From Smallanthus sonchifolius (Eukaryota; Streptophyta; Magnoliopsida; Asterales; Asteraceae), in assembly GCA_023525975.1 (NCBI GenBank), contig CM042018.1, positions 102,485,001-102,549,000 on the forward strand: a DNA stretch of 64,000 nt, in the 5' to 3' direction. Positions 11,779 through 24,250 of the stretch are shown here, in pieces. A program made the position numbers and the translations under genes. Position 1 is the first letter of the stretch, and each line of letters begins with the position of its first letter. Under the pieces are notes generated by a model. It did not search any database, was not told where the DNA came from, and worked only from the letters and a program-made list of their open reading frames with translations.

Positions 11779-12874
11779 GTCGTTAAGCAGGTGCATGCTA
11801 GGGCATGCATGGTGTCACTTTATCATTACTACTACATATCAAACAATCAAACAATTGTTATGCTTTCTATTTGGACTTAATTTGGGCGCGTTTGTTTTGG
11901 CGCATTTATTTATTTGATTAACGCTTCCGCACTTAATCTAAACTTTTATGATATTTATTTTAAGTCCCATATAGTGTCGTTTGAAGTAACTAATGTCTGA
12001 GATCCTGGTTTGTCACATCCCTGACGGTAAAACTCCGTTGGTGGATTTTAGGGGTGTGACATCATGGGCCAGATCTGATGCCTGCCCTTATCCCATTTTC
12101 ATCACATTTTATTCATTACCTGAAAATATTTTTGAAAATGAAACGTCAGCGCGAATGCCGGTGAATACAATTATCTTGACAGCAAATCATTTGGCACAAA
12201 CAAGTATTAATTTCATAATCACAACTTTATGTTTAATCCACACATTCAGCAGCTCCGTCCTGTTCAATCGCACCACAGTATACACTGACATCATGTCTTA
12301 TAACAAGGGACAAGTTTGTCTCCGAAGTTGTTACAAGACAAGCACCAGCCGCAATCCGGGAATTTCACCCGAGACCCATGTATCCCTTGCAAGTTTTACG
12401 TATACCTATGGCTTGAATGCTTCCACGTAGAAGAACGTTGAGCGTTATTTCCTTAACCTTTATTTGGCCGTTTTTGTAAACATAAATGTTTGACACAAGT
12501 TTGGAAAGAGATAAAGTATTCACCTTATTTATAGGAATGAGCCTCTAAGATTATAAAGCTAGCTTATTAACTTGATTCTTTTAGCGTGTCATCACTTCTA
12601 AGAGCGTTTCTTCTTAAACCTAGCACTACAACGAGCGGGAGTTGGACCGAGATCGTCGGGAGTGGGCTAGGGATCACCTGGAACGAGTTTTGAAAGTTGG
12701 AATCGAGTTTGGGATGAGAAAATCGACTGAACTCGTCCAGCTATTTATAGGCTGATATTTGGGTCCATGTCGGACCGATATGAGAGGGATGTGCGTTCGA
12801 AGCCATACACGTACATGGATGATCTTAGTAAGCAAGTTAGTCTTTTTGGTTATAGTTTTAATTGTCACATCATG

Positions 12875-13460
12875 TGAATGTTAATTATATATTTCGGCTT
12901 AATCTACTTATAGTTGTTGTGTTCCGATCCTTATTCATCCTGGTTTAGGACATAAGAGACTACAGAAACAATATTAATTTTATAGAACCCTCGGTTGCCG
13001 ACGACCCGTCTTGACCCGGACTCATTTTACTCCAAACCTGTTTTGACCCGAAGTCATTTTGCTCATAACCCGCTTAGTCATTAAATATTTAACAAAGAAA
13101 CAGTTAGTTACTTCGGTAATATTTCAAGAATTTATAATAAAAACACCGCTCTACATAAAGAGACATGATGATTTCTCAAAGTTTAATTTCATAAACTGAA
13201 CAAATAAGCAATGATGTAATAAACTATGACTATATGGACAAACCGCAAATAAAGAAAAACAAACCCTAGAACTTGTTAGGATTTGGTTATTGGTTGTTGG
13301 TTGTTGATATCTATAATATTCAATGTAAAACACTAAACTCTCTAAAAAAAAATTTATTGAAAAATGAGATTGGTTTATGTAGAGTATCATGCCTGACCTT
13401 TTTGTAACAAAAGTATATCTTCAATATTTTGTTGTCTTATTATCAGACGAATCATTGTAG
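12875..13460. other. Intergenic DNA without a supported gene
   Basis: Contains low-complexity 'tgacccg' repeats (about 13000-13070) and AT-rich sequence. No ORF, RNA gene or clear element boundary was recognised. Confidence 0.5.
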
Positions 13461-13468
13461 AAGATGAC

Positions 13469-14417
13469 CAGGGGCGGACCTACACCAGGGTCAAGAGACC
13501 CCATTGATTTTTAAAAATTTTAGTAGAGCGTATAACATCGAAAATTTGAGTGACCCCATAGTTTTTCTACAGTGACTCCATAAATATAATCTGAGTGAAA
13601 ATACTAATAATTCATAAGCTTGCCTTAATGGTTTATTTCCTTGATCACGCGTTCACCCCTTTAAAAAGGTCACGGGTTCGAGTCCTTTTGGTGACATTTG
13701 TTTCCTTATTTTTTTTGCCTTTTACTCTAAAACTAAATATCTTATTAATTCACAAAATCTCAAACCTAATGTCTCCCTTTTCAGCCGTCGCAGACAAAGA
13801 AACAATTTTTCCACATTTTTGTTTAATCAAACTTAATCAAAAGAGAAAATCACTATGTGCCTTATCATCCGAGTTAGTGAATCGTAGCACACAACAGAAT
13901 TTCTCACAATTGTTACAGAAAGATATAAGGTTTTTTCCTTTTCCCTAATATTTGTTTATTCTCACAATTATTTATATGTTAACCTTTGTTTAATCCCACA
14001 ATTGTTTATTTGTTTGCATTTGTTTAATCACAAGCACAGAGAAAGAATATTGGGATTTTGCTTTCAAAATTATTCCTAAATTTCTACTGACAATAGCATC
14101 GAACTCATTAGAAACCAAAAAACACTGGATTTTTTAATCAGAAATCAAAATGAATGAGAAAGAAGGTGAATGTCATTTTTTTCCTTTTCCAAATTAATAT
14201 TGTTGAAATTTGATTCTTTAAACATGAAACTTGAATTTTAGGGATTAATCTGATTATGGAACGATTTTTGAAAAGAAAGTCATCAAATCTAGCTTCGAGT
14301 ATGTTATTATTTTTACCCGATCAACCCGACCCGACTCGAAAATTTTAACGTCTAGGTTGATAGAAATAAGAGACAAAAAAGTGATCTCATAGGGAAAAAA
14401 TCTTGGGTCCACCGCTG
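13469..14417. mobile_element. Non-autonomous hAT-type DNA transposon (8-bp TSD AAGATGAC)
   Basis: The termini CAGGGGCGGACC (left) and reverse-complemented CAGCGGTGGACC (right) form an imperfect terminal inverted repeat typical of plant hAT elements. A perfect 8-bp duplication AAGATGAC flanks it (13461-13468, 14418-14425). At 949 bp it has no transposase ORF, so it depended on an enzyme made elsewhere. It contains a B-box-like GGTTCGAGTCC at 13675-13685, possibly a trapped tRNA or SINE fragment. Confidence 0.85.
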
Positions 14418-14425
14418 AAGATGAC

Positions 14426-14813
14426 TAAATAAGATTTGATACTTATTCAAATCTTTCACTAAAATATACCAACTTAAATCCTTGAAGTACAGTATTTACA
14501 TTACATTTGTTATATCACAAGTCGTACACGTACTACCTAGTGGTTCTTTTTTCTTTTTTCTTTTTTCTTTTTTATAACGGCTAACTCCACGGACGTGGGC
14601 AACAAGGGGCCATACAAGAATATTAATTCAGACCAAGACAATCAACTAATTCACCGCATTCCACCTGGGTAATGGTTCACATGGCGTCTGGCAAGCCTTT
14701 GAACACCTACACTTCCAGAAATGAAAGATTATAAAAAAAACATTCTTTATCACGAATAAGGTAGTGAAACGTTTCATGATTCTAAAGTAAAAACAATGTT
14801 CAAAAGATCGTAG
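14426..14813. other. Intergenic DNA with a TTCTTTT microsatellite
   Basis: A short TTCTTTT-type simple repeat occupies about 14545-14573. Nothing else recognisable. Confidence 0.6.
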
Positions 14814-14827
14814 TTTGAGTGTTACTC

Positions 14828-15045
14828 TTTTTTTTTAACGGAAACACCTAGATATTCTAGGATAATTGGGTTTCCCCGGGGCAACACCTAGAACATCCAG
14901 GACAGCCCATCACAGGAGGACTCCCCAACTGGGTAAACCCCCTGACCTGGCCACAGACCCCCTTTTTTGCTGTTGTCAGGATTCGAACCCAAGACCTTCA
15001 CTATGGGAAGTTTTGGGGCTACCATTGCACTAAATAGCTAACGGT
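14828..15045 (-). mobile_element. SINE (tRNA-derived) with a 14-bp target-site duplication
   Basis: Flanked by identical TTTGAGTGTTACTC copies (14814-14827 and 15046-15059). Read on the minus strand it starts ACCGTTAGCTATTTAGTG, contains an A-box-like TTTAGTGCAATGGTAGC and a B box GGTTCGAATCC (14989-14999), and ends in an A-run (the T-run at 14828-14836). Tail, pol III boxes and long TSD together are diagnostic of retroposition by target-primed reverse transcription, using LINE enzymes in trans. Length 218 bp. Confidence 0.9.
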
Positions 15046-15059
15046 TTTGAGTGTTACTC

Positions 15060-16198
15060 ATTGTTCATAAGTAATATAAACATAAAATGGTATATGATCA
15101 ATTGTTCAAGACAGACTTGGTGAATAACTTAAGACATAAAACGCATGATCATTTTGTACATACTCATTATAATCATTTTTCTAAGAGATCTAAACATTTT
15201 TCATCTACAAACATTTTCGATTGCAAAGCCCATCGTTTGCAACTTCAGTTGCAAAACTCAATGGACGCCAATTCGGTCACAACACTAGCTGTCACAAAAT
15301 CAGTCGTAGAATTAAAGAAATTTTTTTTGGTCGCTAATATACATCGTAAAATGATTTTGATAACATCAAATTTTTGCGCCTGAAAAACCAATCACAAATG
15401 GTCGCAAATGACAATCAGCGATGAATTCGTTAACATTTTAACGGTTGGAAATATGTGTTTTTATAGGAGTGAAAATCAATAAAACGATCTTGTATATAAA
15501 ATGAATATGTAGTATATATGTGAAATCAATAAATCCTACTTATTTTGACTTTAAAAAGTTTGAGCTTACTTTTAAAATTTTGTTATTATTTATTTACATG
15601 TTAAGGGAGGAGAGTGTCGTTATTCGAATGGCCCGACTTATTCATATTCTCTCTCGTTCATGTAGGCATCACCCCACTCCCCCTCTCCGCTCATTCAGTT
15701 AAGTCTCGTTCAAAGGTGGAAACGCTCTCATTCGAGTGACCCGATTCATTCAAGTTTTTAAAAAAAAATTATTAATCGTTAATTTTTAAATATATTTAAA
15801 ATGTATTAATTGTTAATAAAAGTTATAAATAAAATTGTTAAAATTTAGAAAATACAATTAAATGAAAACTAGATTTCATTAAAATTAAAAAAAGTACAAT
15901 GCATAAAAAAACATATCATGGAAATAACTAAAAATTACTCCCAACCCCATCATTTTGTAATTTCCGATTTCATTTCTAACATTGCAGCAAGTGCTACTTA
16001 TGTTAGGTGATCATGGGATTGGATATAGAATTGAAAATCTTTTTTCTTTTCTTTAGATTTCTAGGCTAATAGCTGAACCGAACCTGCACACCCAAGGCAG
16101 TGATTGTGTTCCCCGCCGCATCACCCATGGAAATGTATGTGTTCCCCGATTTCATTTATATATTTTTTATATTATAAATATGTGTGTTTTTTTTTAAA

Positions 16199-16247
<49 letters not shown>

Positions 16248-16363
16248 GAGATTTAAATAAGAAGTGATATTTCGCTAAAAAGCCTTAGAAACGACAAAAA
16301 CCTTAATAAACGATATCAAACGAACTCCGATTGATCTCATTTCAGCGGCGTTGGAACGGTCTC
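15060..16363. other. AT-rich intergenic DNA with an (AT)n microsatellite
   Basis: No convincing coding region. An uninterrupted AT dinucleotide run spans 16201-16242. The segment 15240-15420 ('gtcgcaaatg'-type words) resembles old transposon debris but has no visible ends. Confidence 0.5.
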
Positions 16364-17538
16364 TGTTGATCAGTTTTTGAAACATGATAAGGGAAAACAA
16401 TTGTAACATCCATGATTTTCAGGCCATAATTTTTCTTTATTCATTTTATAATAATAAAACACTCGAAGTCCTGTACTTGCTCAAGCTCATCATGTCACAT
16501 TAGTTAGCATTCTAAACATGTATCAATTTAAAAATTCAACCTTGCATTTACATAGTATTTTCTATTATATATAACATATGTAGGTATATTTATATAGATA
16601 TATATATATATATACCTTACTATAATAACTAAATCAAAATAAAACTTATAAAGTTTTAATTTTCGTCTTTGTATATATATGTATGTATTTAATTATAAAT
16701 AAATATGTAAATAATTTTGTTTATATTAAATAAACCACTTATACAATTTGTAATCCTATTAAAATGAGATTTATTTCCTTTATAAATAATTATAATAAAC
16801 GACTAGTTTTTTTTTATAATTTTTATAAAAAAAATAATTTTTAAACAACTAAAATGAATTTAAAACAAATATAAAGGAATTAAATAAAAAATGTTGAGCC
16901 ATGAACCCCCATTTATTAGTTTGAACCCTCTCTTTTAGTCTTTGAGCCTTCTTATCTTGAACCCTAATACATCAAACCAACCCAATTTTGACTTGCATAA
17001 AGTCAAACGCGTTCAAAACTCCATCCAATCCCTGTAATTACGGATCCAACTTCTCCCAAATCAATTTGCCACTCGTATACAATCATATGGTAACGCGAAA
17101 TCATTCAATTTGATTGATAATTTACGTTTTTAAGACCCTATTGAAGGTTACGGTTTTGGAGGTTTCAAAACCCACAAATCATGTCCCAAAAATCCGCGAA
17201 ACTCGTCAATCACTGCTGTATACGCGTTTCCTATCATCCTATAAGTACCGGTTTCACTCACAAATCCCAAATCGCAACTCAAACCCATTCTCTTATTCCT
17301 CTCGGTTCACGACGGCGTAAGTAGAATCGGGACTCCTCATTCGGCAACGTTTTGATTTTAGAACAAGTCCAGGTATTATCCCCACCTCTCTAATCGCATT
17401 CCCTGATCTGCTTTTCAATTAATCGATTTTAGGGTTGAGGGTAAGGCTGGGTTTGCAACAGTGTTGGAAGGGAAGAAGAAAGGCAGACAGCTTCGCTTTT
17501 TGTATTATCAGTTCTAGCGTTTTAATCATTCAGGTCAG

Positions 17539-17593
17539 TAGCCTAGTGTTAAAACCTCTTGGGCATTAACACACAGGTCATGGGTTCGAGTCT
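17539..17593 (+). other. tRNA-like A/B-box block inside the 16402-19211 LTR
   Basis: TAGCCTAGTG at 17539 resembles an A box and GGTTCGAGTCT at 17583-17593 a B box. A run of T follows about 20 bp later, which could act as a pol III terminator. Confidence 0.5.
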
Positions 17594-18531
17594 GGGCCAC
17601 TGTTTCTGCCTTTTTTTTTTTTTTTTCCTGTTTTGATTTTGGCACACACCACACACTTATATACTCTCTTAAATAATCAAATCATGGTTAGTAAACAAAT
17701 TCTTATTATAGGTGTGCAAGGATTTATAATTAATTTTCTTTTTAATAAAAAGGAAGAGTATTCATAATTATGTGTAATTATTTACTAAAAACATTTTGAT
17801 TATAAAAAATGTATGACACATAGTATACGAGTACTATTATGGTTAAGTGCGTATTATTTTTGACTACCATTTTTATATTCCAAGAACATGACAAACATTA
17901 TAGTAGTATCATAAAACCTTATTATTTTATAACTTTTGAAATTATAATTTGATCGTGAATTGAAACGTCATGTACTTTATTAAACGAAGGGGTTATGTAC
18001 ATATATTTTACCTAAACTATTATAACAATATGATCTATAATTAATATTGGAATTCGTGTTATTAATACCGTAATTGTTTTTAATCATATTTATTATTACT
18101 TTCACATATATTATCCTTTTAATAAATTGATAAATTATAATACTACCATTCTCATAATTTATATATTTACTTATTTCAAAAGATATTCTTATAAATATTA
18201 TAATGTTCCAACATGATTACTATTCTAACCTAATTGTTTTGATAGGATATTATTAGAAATTAATATTTATTATTGTCGCCTAAAATCTCTTTTATAAAAC
18301 ATTATTTCATGCAATTTCATTTATATATCATCACTTTAGTTACCATTAAGATCGTATCTCTAATTCTTTCTCTTTGCTCGTCCATGCCAAATCCTTTAGC
18401 CCAAATCGTTCCGTTCCTATTTTCTTTTAATCGTCAATATATTAAATAATGTATACTTATTTAATTAGGGCAGCGCTAAACCGGTTCACTCGTCCTCCCG
18501 ATCTAGTTCAAGTTTAAGTCACTATATCCAT

Positions 18532-18982
18532 GTGAGTTTACATAGCCTCCTTTTTTACACTATTTACATTTTTGGGGTGGAACATGAGTACAATTATACA
18601 ATGTTTACAAACTACACAATACAATTTCACCCTACATTCATGTGTGCAATTTAAGCCTTATGCTTGAGTACTAGGTGTGCAAACTACAATTTGTGTGCAA
18701 TCATTAACTACACAAGCCGACGATTAACAATGATAGATCTATTGAGTCTGACAAACCCACCCAGTTAGGGTGATTGTTGCCGACAACACAATTTGGTTAT
18801 TTGCATGCTAGTTACAAATGTTTGATTGTACAACTTGGTTTCACAATAGTAACTCTCCATAATTGCCTTATTAACCATGATATGTATGGATTGTATACAC
18901 ACAACACAATGATACTATTTAGAGTCAAAACTTATGTATGCTCACCAACTTTTTAGTTGACCTTGTTTTTACCATGTTTCAG
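18532..18982 (+). other. Intron-like module in the 16402-19211 LTR
   Basis: Donor GTGAGT at 18532, then TAGCCTCCTTTTTT, TTTTTGGGGTGGAACA, AGATCTATTG, CTCACCAACT, AGTTGAC and ACCATGTTTCAG|GT with the AG at 18981-18982. Same landmark order as in the other LTR families. Confidence 0.5.
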
Positions 18983-19216
18983 GTACAAATATGTGATTAA
19001 GTGATTCAAGACATTCAACATTGGGACGAAGACCTAGTTAAATAAAACATGGAATTTATGTTGTTCATTTTTTTATTATTGAATCTGTTTTGTGAACATT
19101 TACTTGTAATTTAATCAAATTTCAATCTATGAAACTATTTAGTAGATCATGAGCCATGAACAGTCTACATGTCCCGCCCCGACGTATTCCGCCGTCAGTC
19201 GGGGTGTGACAACAAT

Positions 19217-21675
19217 GAAGTAATAATAAATCATACCTGATAAGCTAACCGCAGAAAGGGAAGACGTCATAATCTGGTTAGGAAGATCGGGTTCCCGTTT
19301 AGGGTGTACGGTTAGGATGGCTAAGGTGAGTTCTTGAGACTCACGGTTTTATGAGAGAGGGAGAGGGACGATTTTAGTGGTGCTAGTATTGAATGATTTA
19401 TTAGTCAACTAGGTTAGATTCCCGTGTATACACACGTGATAAATAATTGTAATGTTATATACTAAGTGATGAAAATTTATGTTTTTAAAAACCTATGTAT
19501 TACACCAGTATAATCTGTTAACACATACGCGCGTCAAAATATGTCTTTAAAAAACTATTTTGATGTGACAGTTATAAATTCTGTTAAGTTAATTTTTAAA
19601 ACATTTTAAAACATCCATTTCAAATTCAGTCAGGTAGGATACATAATCATCAAAGTTAGTAGGCCTTTTAGACCTAGATGACCTCCTGGGTTGATTATTG
19701 GGTTTATTAGGAGTTTCAAGTTTATATATTAGCTCTTGGTTAGGTGCTTACATTTTCAGGTATATTAGAAGCAACATTAGTTTCTAAGTGTGTAGGAGTT
19801 GATGCATTATGGTGTACAAGAGGTGTAATCGGAGTTTAATTCGGAGTTAAATTTAACGAGTCTCTCCCCCAGCCTCTTGTACTCCTGGAAAGTCATGATA
19901 AGGACTTTTACTACTCCCACTGACCTTATAAATTTTAAGTAATTCAACATGCTTAGGGTCAACATTGTATCTAATATTTGAAGACCAATAGATTCTAACA
20001 GAGAAACAACTTAATGATGTTTATGTTAGTTTCTCTTGTTGAGGATTACTATAGTTTTGGTAAGAAATCTAAGTTTTCCCACATATTAGCATCTATGAGA
20101 CTTTATTAGGAGTAACATTAGATTCTAAGGAGACAAGTTGTGATGGAGCCGTGTCGTGTACAAGAGGTGTAGTTTGAGATAAGACCAATTTGTCACTCCC
20201 CTACCTCTTGCAACTTTCGCAAGCTATAATTAGGACACTTGGTGCTCCCACTGATCTTTGAGGTCTCTAGGAACTACACATGACAAGTTTCAATTATGCG
20301 TGTGACGTGGGAACCTTTCATATATTTTAGACTTGATTTCCTTGTCAATTTTATAGACAAATTTAGAAGGAATTCTATCAAGTGTATATGAATTGATATC
20401 TTTAAAGCTTTGGGTCATAGGAAATAGATTAGATACAAGTAAATATTCTTCTAAATGATAAATGAATTATGTCTGAATATTCCATTTGGGATAACTTCTG
20501 GTGGACCCTCATTTATTTCCTTAGGGCTTTTAACACATGATTTAAAGTCACCGAGAATGAAATTTAGTAACAATTCATCCTACATCGACCTAGTCATGAT
20601 TTCTCATAAAATCTAGTATCTAATGGATAAACTGCATAGGTCTCATTTATCTTTTGTTAAATTTTCATTTTCATGATAACAAAAGTTGTGAAAGGCTAGT
20701 TCTATGTCATAAGGTTTCTATCCAGATAATGATAACCAATACTATGAGAGTTAAGTTAATGATGGCTTTGTTTTGGCCATGCAAACCTCATAACTGTCAA
20801 AGTGTAGCTTTGTTATTGATACTAAATTTCGAGTATTCTCCAGAATATGTAAGGTATCATAAAGCTTAATACAAAGATCAATTATTTCATGGTTTTATGT
20901 AGCCTTAACGTTTAAATTCACCACTAACATTTCATCTTAATTATTAGTTGAATTCTGGTAAGGAAACGTATAGAACTAGACTCAACGCATCATGTGTTTG
21001 ATTGGAATATTAATATTAGCGGACTCAAAAATCATTAAGTAGTAACTACCTTATCTTAGCCAACTTGTCTCTTGGTTTATGGATGGTCTCATTGCTTATG
21101 CCTAGTATAATGGCATAAGTTTTGCAGTGAGATTTCTCCTTGGAGAATGTAAGAGCTGGAAATAGTACTTGTATTTTGTTTCCTGACCTTAGAACTATCA
21201 TCTTTTTTGGTTTAGTGGTAGTGAGGTGAATAACATCTGGTTTTCAGTTTTAGGCTTTTCTTTTCCTGTACGTATGTTGCTATCAATACACTCATTTTCC
21301 TTTGGTACTTCTGAGTGTTATATTTGATTTTTAAGGCAACTAATCGTACTAGTGAAAAAATTATTATGTACGCACTGAAAAATTTTTCACTGATTTCCAT
21401 GTATAATCCTTTAGTTTTATGGGTCATGTCAGCATATATTATGATGTGTTTGCGGATGCCACTTAACTTTTATTTAGAATTAGAAAGTTTGCATGCGTTT
21501 TAGGAATTATTTTGATTCTTCCATTTCCATAGAGAATATTTTAGTCTTAGGAAATTCAGAATCTGAAATAGCTCACTTGATAGCAATCATGAAAGGAGTT
21601 CTTGATTACCATAAGAGAAATTTTGTTTGACTTATCCTATTTCTTATGCTCTAGTTTTCTTCTGTAGTACTTTTA
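19217..21675 (-). pseudogene. Remains of the L1 left LTR and degenerate Copia pol
   Basis: The first part (to about 19400) continues the L1 LTR. Reading the minus strand at about 19735-19620 gives an open stretch with RRSSRSKRPTNFDDYV, the kind of basic/serine linker found between integrase and reverse transcriptase in Copia polyproteins. Two related segments, about 19725-19930 and 20095-20260, share 'gtgtacaagaggtgta' and 'ctcccactga', an internal duplication. The RT and RNase H expected toward the LTR are missing. The remainder (20300-21675) shows no reading frame I can identify. Confidence 0.45.
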
Positions 21676-21904
21676 TGTCACACCCCGACCGATGGCGGAA
21701 TTATCAAGGTTGACAATGGATGATTGTTCAAAAGCACATGATAGCTAAAATATTGTATAATTTATTAATTTAATTTAAAGACAACAAATATCCAAGTACA
21801 ATACATTTCAAATAACCTAGTCTATTCCAAAACATTGATTTAATTAACTAGGTCCATAAGTTCTTAAGTAGAGGAATCTTCAGCAAGCAATCACATATCC
21901 AAAC

Positions 21905-22405
21905 CTGAAACATTATTTAAATCAAGTGTCAACTATAAAGTTGGTGAGTACATAGGTTTTGTGGACCCGATAAATAGTAGATGAAAACGTTTTGCAACTC
22001 ATTGTTTATCTTGTTAAACATAGCATATATAGTTGTATCCTTCATGTTTATCTAAGCACAATTCAAACCTTGATTGACGCGCTTGAGCATAGCACAACAG
22101 CTAGGCCTGGTATGTTTGAATATAGTTACCCACTATATCCGATATGTTTGAATATAACACGCGGCTATATCCGAGTATGCAGTAATAAACACCCTACATG
22201 GGTGGGCTGGTCAGGCACAATAGATCTATTAATATTATTGTTGGTTTTCTTGTGTTTAAAATAAATAAGTGTACACCCAAGATAATTCACGATGAACAAG
22301 CATATAATTCACATGTATAACACGTATAAACAATTTGATGAGTAGCATGTATAATGTTTCACCCCAAAGTATGTAAAAATTTAAAATAGGGGCTATGCAA
22401 CTCAC
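21905..22405 (-). other. Intron-like module in the Tekay 3' LTR
   Basis: On the minus strand: CCAG|GTGAGTTGCATAGCCCC (donor G at 22405), TTTGGGGTGAAACAT, CTCACCAACT, AGTTGAC and AATGTTTCAG|GT (acceptor at 21905-21906). The same module is at 29850-30349 in the partner LTR. Confidence 0.5.
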
Positions 22406-22971
22406 CTGGCTAGCGGGTATTTTAATCCACGAGTGTAGCTGATAAGGATGTTGAATCCTAAGCACGTTGGAACCTTATGTGGATAAATAGGTATTATTGT
22501 AGGTTTTGTATGTGTGTATTCGTATTTAAACGTGTATAGGTTTATAATAATATTTCTTAAAATTTATTTGTATAAAATATTGTAGAAAGACGATAATGAT
22601 TTTGTAAAACTTAACATCAAAAAAATATAATTTTTAATCTTGTTAAAATATTATATTTTTAAATAAGTAGATATATTATATAAAAATCTCTATTTTGTTT
22701 ATTTATATTATTATTATTATTATTATATATTTTCTTTTGTGAGTTAAATTATTTAAACGAGTTTATAAAACATAGGGTTTATTATTTTATAAAAATTCAA
22801 TGGGTTAAATATGTGTAAAAAGTTATTTAATGGTTTCGAAAATAAACGAACGAGTCACCCAACCCGTAATAGTTTTTATTGTATAGATATAATATTAAAA
22901 TATGATAAAATAAATAAATAAAATAAATTATATCATTAAAACAGAAAAATTGGGTTGAGCCGGAGGCCACC

Positions 22972-23040
22972 AGAATCGAACCCGCGACCTAAGGCTCAAA
23001 CACACACACGCATAACCAGCCGGGCTACTGCCCATCGCTG
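22972..23040 (-). other. tRNA-like A/B-box block inside the Tekay 3' LTR
   Basis: Minus strand: AGCCCGGCTGGTTATG (A-box-like) then GTGTGTGTGT and the B box GGTTCGATTCT (22972-22982). Duplicated in the partner LTR at 30912-30922. Confidence 0.5.
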
Positions 23041-24202
23041 GTTATGTGTGTATCGTTTAATTAATAAACACATATGCGAAACTGGTCGCTGGTCCTCGGC
23101 AACCGGCAAACCGTGTCCGAGAACACTGGTTTGCCTGTAATCGATGGTTTGAAGTCGCGATTTCGATTGGTACAGATTGCCAGAGGATAACAGAAGGCAA
23201 AGGAACAAATTCGAGGTACCTACTAGGTCGTGAAGGGGCTGGACGACAGGGCCTTTAATATACCAAGATCGGGAATTCAAGCTTCGGGATGGAATTGGGC
23301 TCTGAGATTCTGGTCACAGCTTCTCACAGAAACGACGAACACAATGCCGGCTTCAATTTTGAGTGAGAGTGGGTGGAGGAGGGGTGGCGAGCTCGAGCAG
23401 CCCTATAATAAAACATGCAATTGAGTACGTCCAGACACTCGTCTGGACAAGACGAAGCTAACGAGCCATCTAGCAGGCGTAGAGGTCTACTGTCGTGGCC
23501 GAATTCGTGGCGTGGACTTTCGGCCACAAACACGATCAGACGTTTCGAATGTTGGGGAGACAAATTGGTCGGGGGCTTATGTTCGCGTGGGGACGACGAG
23601 GTCAGGGAGACCCTTTTCGACTGTCGAGGTGCAGGGAACAGGCGTGTCGAGGGGGGTCGCCGAAAAATAGCTTGGACTGCCGGACAAGGGAAGGGACGAC
23701 CGGAATTACGAATTGGAAATTGGCAAGAATAGTCCCTGGAGTTTGTTTTTGCATTAAAACAGTCCCTGTGATTTATTCTCCTTAGTCCTTGTGGTTTAGT
23801 TTGTCCATGAATAGCTCCTTGACTTATTTTTATTTAAAACCTTTTAGTTTAATAAGTTTCAAAACCAACCCCTTAACTTTTATAAAAAATAAACTAATTA
23901 AATTTCTTTTTAATTAAATTATATTTAAGTGGTTTTTATAAACTTATATTATTATATATATTTTTATAAAATTTAATTATTTTATAGATCATCCTATTTA
24001 TATATGAACCTTTTTAGATTTAGATTCTTATAAAAATTTTTATATAAGTTTAAAACTTATAAAATTTTAATTATTTTAAATCCATAAATTAAAAATATAT
24101 ACTTTGTACAAAAATTAAATAACAACACTTACAATTCATTGAATAGGAAATGATTACATGGCATATGTTATAAAAACGTGAATAAAAACCCGAAATGTCA
24201 CT

Positions 24203-24216
24203 GTCTCCCCATGTTA
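24203..24216 (-). other. Polypurine tract of the Tekay-like element
   Basis: Minus strand AACATGGGGAGACA directly before the 3' LTR, preceded by TTTCGGGGCGAAATTC, the conserved lead-in also seen at 9298-9313. It primes plus-strand DNA synthesis. Confidence 0.8.
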
Positions 24217-24250
24217 AAAGAATTTCGCCCCGAAATTCAACTAGTGGAGG

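Larger units (their letters stand above)
9263..12061 (+). mobile_element. Truncated Gypsy element: LTR stub, polypurine tract and full 3' LTR (TSD TCATG)
   Basis: Perfect TSD TCATG at 9258-9262 and 12062-12066. The element starts with TGTGACATC like an LTR but after about 10 bp diverges, and by about 9298 reads TTTTCGGGACGAAAATTC, the conserved sequence before the 3' LTR of Tekay-like elements. A purine tract ACTAGGGGATGA (9321-9332) follows, then the LTR proper, TGTGACATCCGG at 9333 to GGGGTGTGACA at 12061 (2729 bp). Nearly all of the 5' LTR, gag and pol are deleted. Confidence 0.85.
8894..12869 (-). mobile_element. Antisense LTR, interrupted by the element at 9263-12061
   Basis: The left end TGTCACACCCCGCCTC at 8894 is the usual reverse complement of a GGGGTGTGACA LTR end. 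After removing the inserted element and one TSD copy, the sequence continues 12067-12869 and ends AATTGTCACA. A reverse-strand TATA box (CCTATAAATAGC) lies at about 12741-12753. The 5-bp flanks do not match (GCTTA versus TCATG), so the right boundary is tentative. No internal coding region is present. Confidence 0.5.
16402..19211 (+). mobile_element. Solo LTR, Tekay-like, inserted in the left LTR of L1 (TSD ACAAT)
   Basis: Starts TGTAACATCC and ends TCGGGGTGTGACA; ACAAT is duplicated at 16397-16401 and 19212-19216. The uninterrupted equivalent of the target is visible at 33952-34075, which proves the boundaries. It is 2810 bp with no PBS or polypurine tract, hence a solo LTR. It carries a tRNA-like block and an intron-like module, listed separately. 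Confidence 0.92.
21676..24202 (-). repeat. 3' LTR of the Tekay-like element
   Basis: Begins TGTCACACCCCGACC and ends AAATGTCACT on the plus strand; the terminal dinucleotide opposite the polypurine tract has decayed relative to the other LTR (ATGTCACA). It lacks the segment with the TATA box that the other LTR has (deletion at about 23398). Short ORFs inside (22996-23785) are also present in the partner LTR with changes and look non-coding. Confidence 0.9.

Noticed and set aside
11993..12430. 145-codon ORF
   Set aside because: It crosses the end of one LTR, its TSD and the next LTR, so it is a chance fusion.
8894..12869. Complete boundaries for the antisense LTR
   Set aside because: The expected 5-bp duplications do not match (GCTTA, TCATG), so only a tentative right end is given.
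22996..23785. Several ORFs in the Tekay 3' LTR (up to 105 codons)
   Set aside because: Partner LTR has the same sequence with frame-altering differences; both strands and several frames are open together in a GC-richer patch, typical of chance ORFs.
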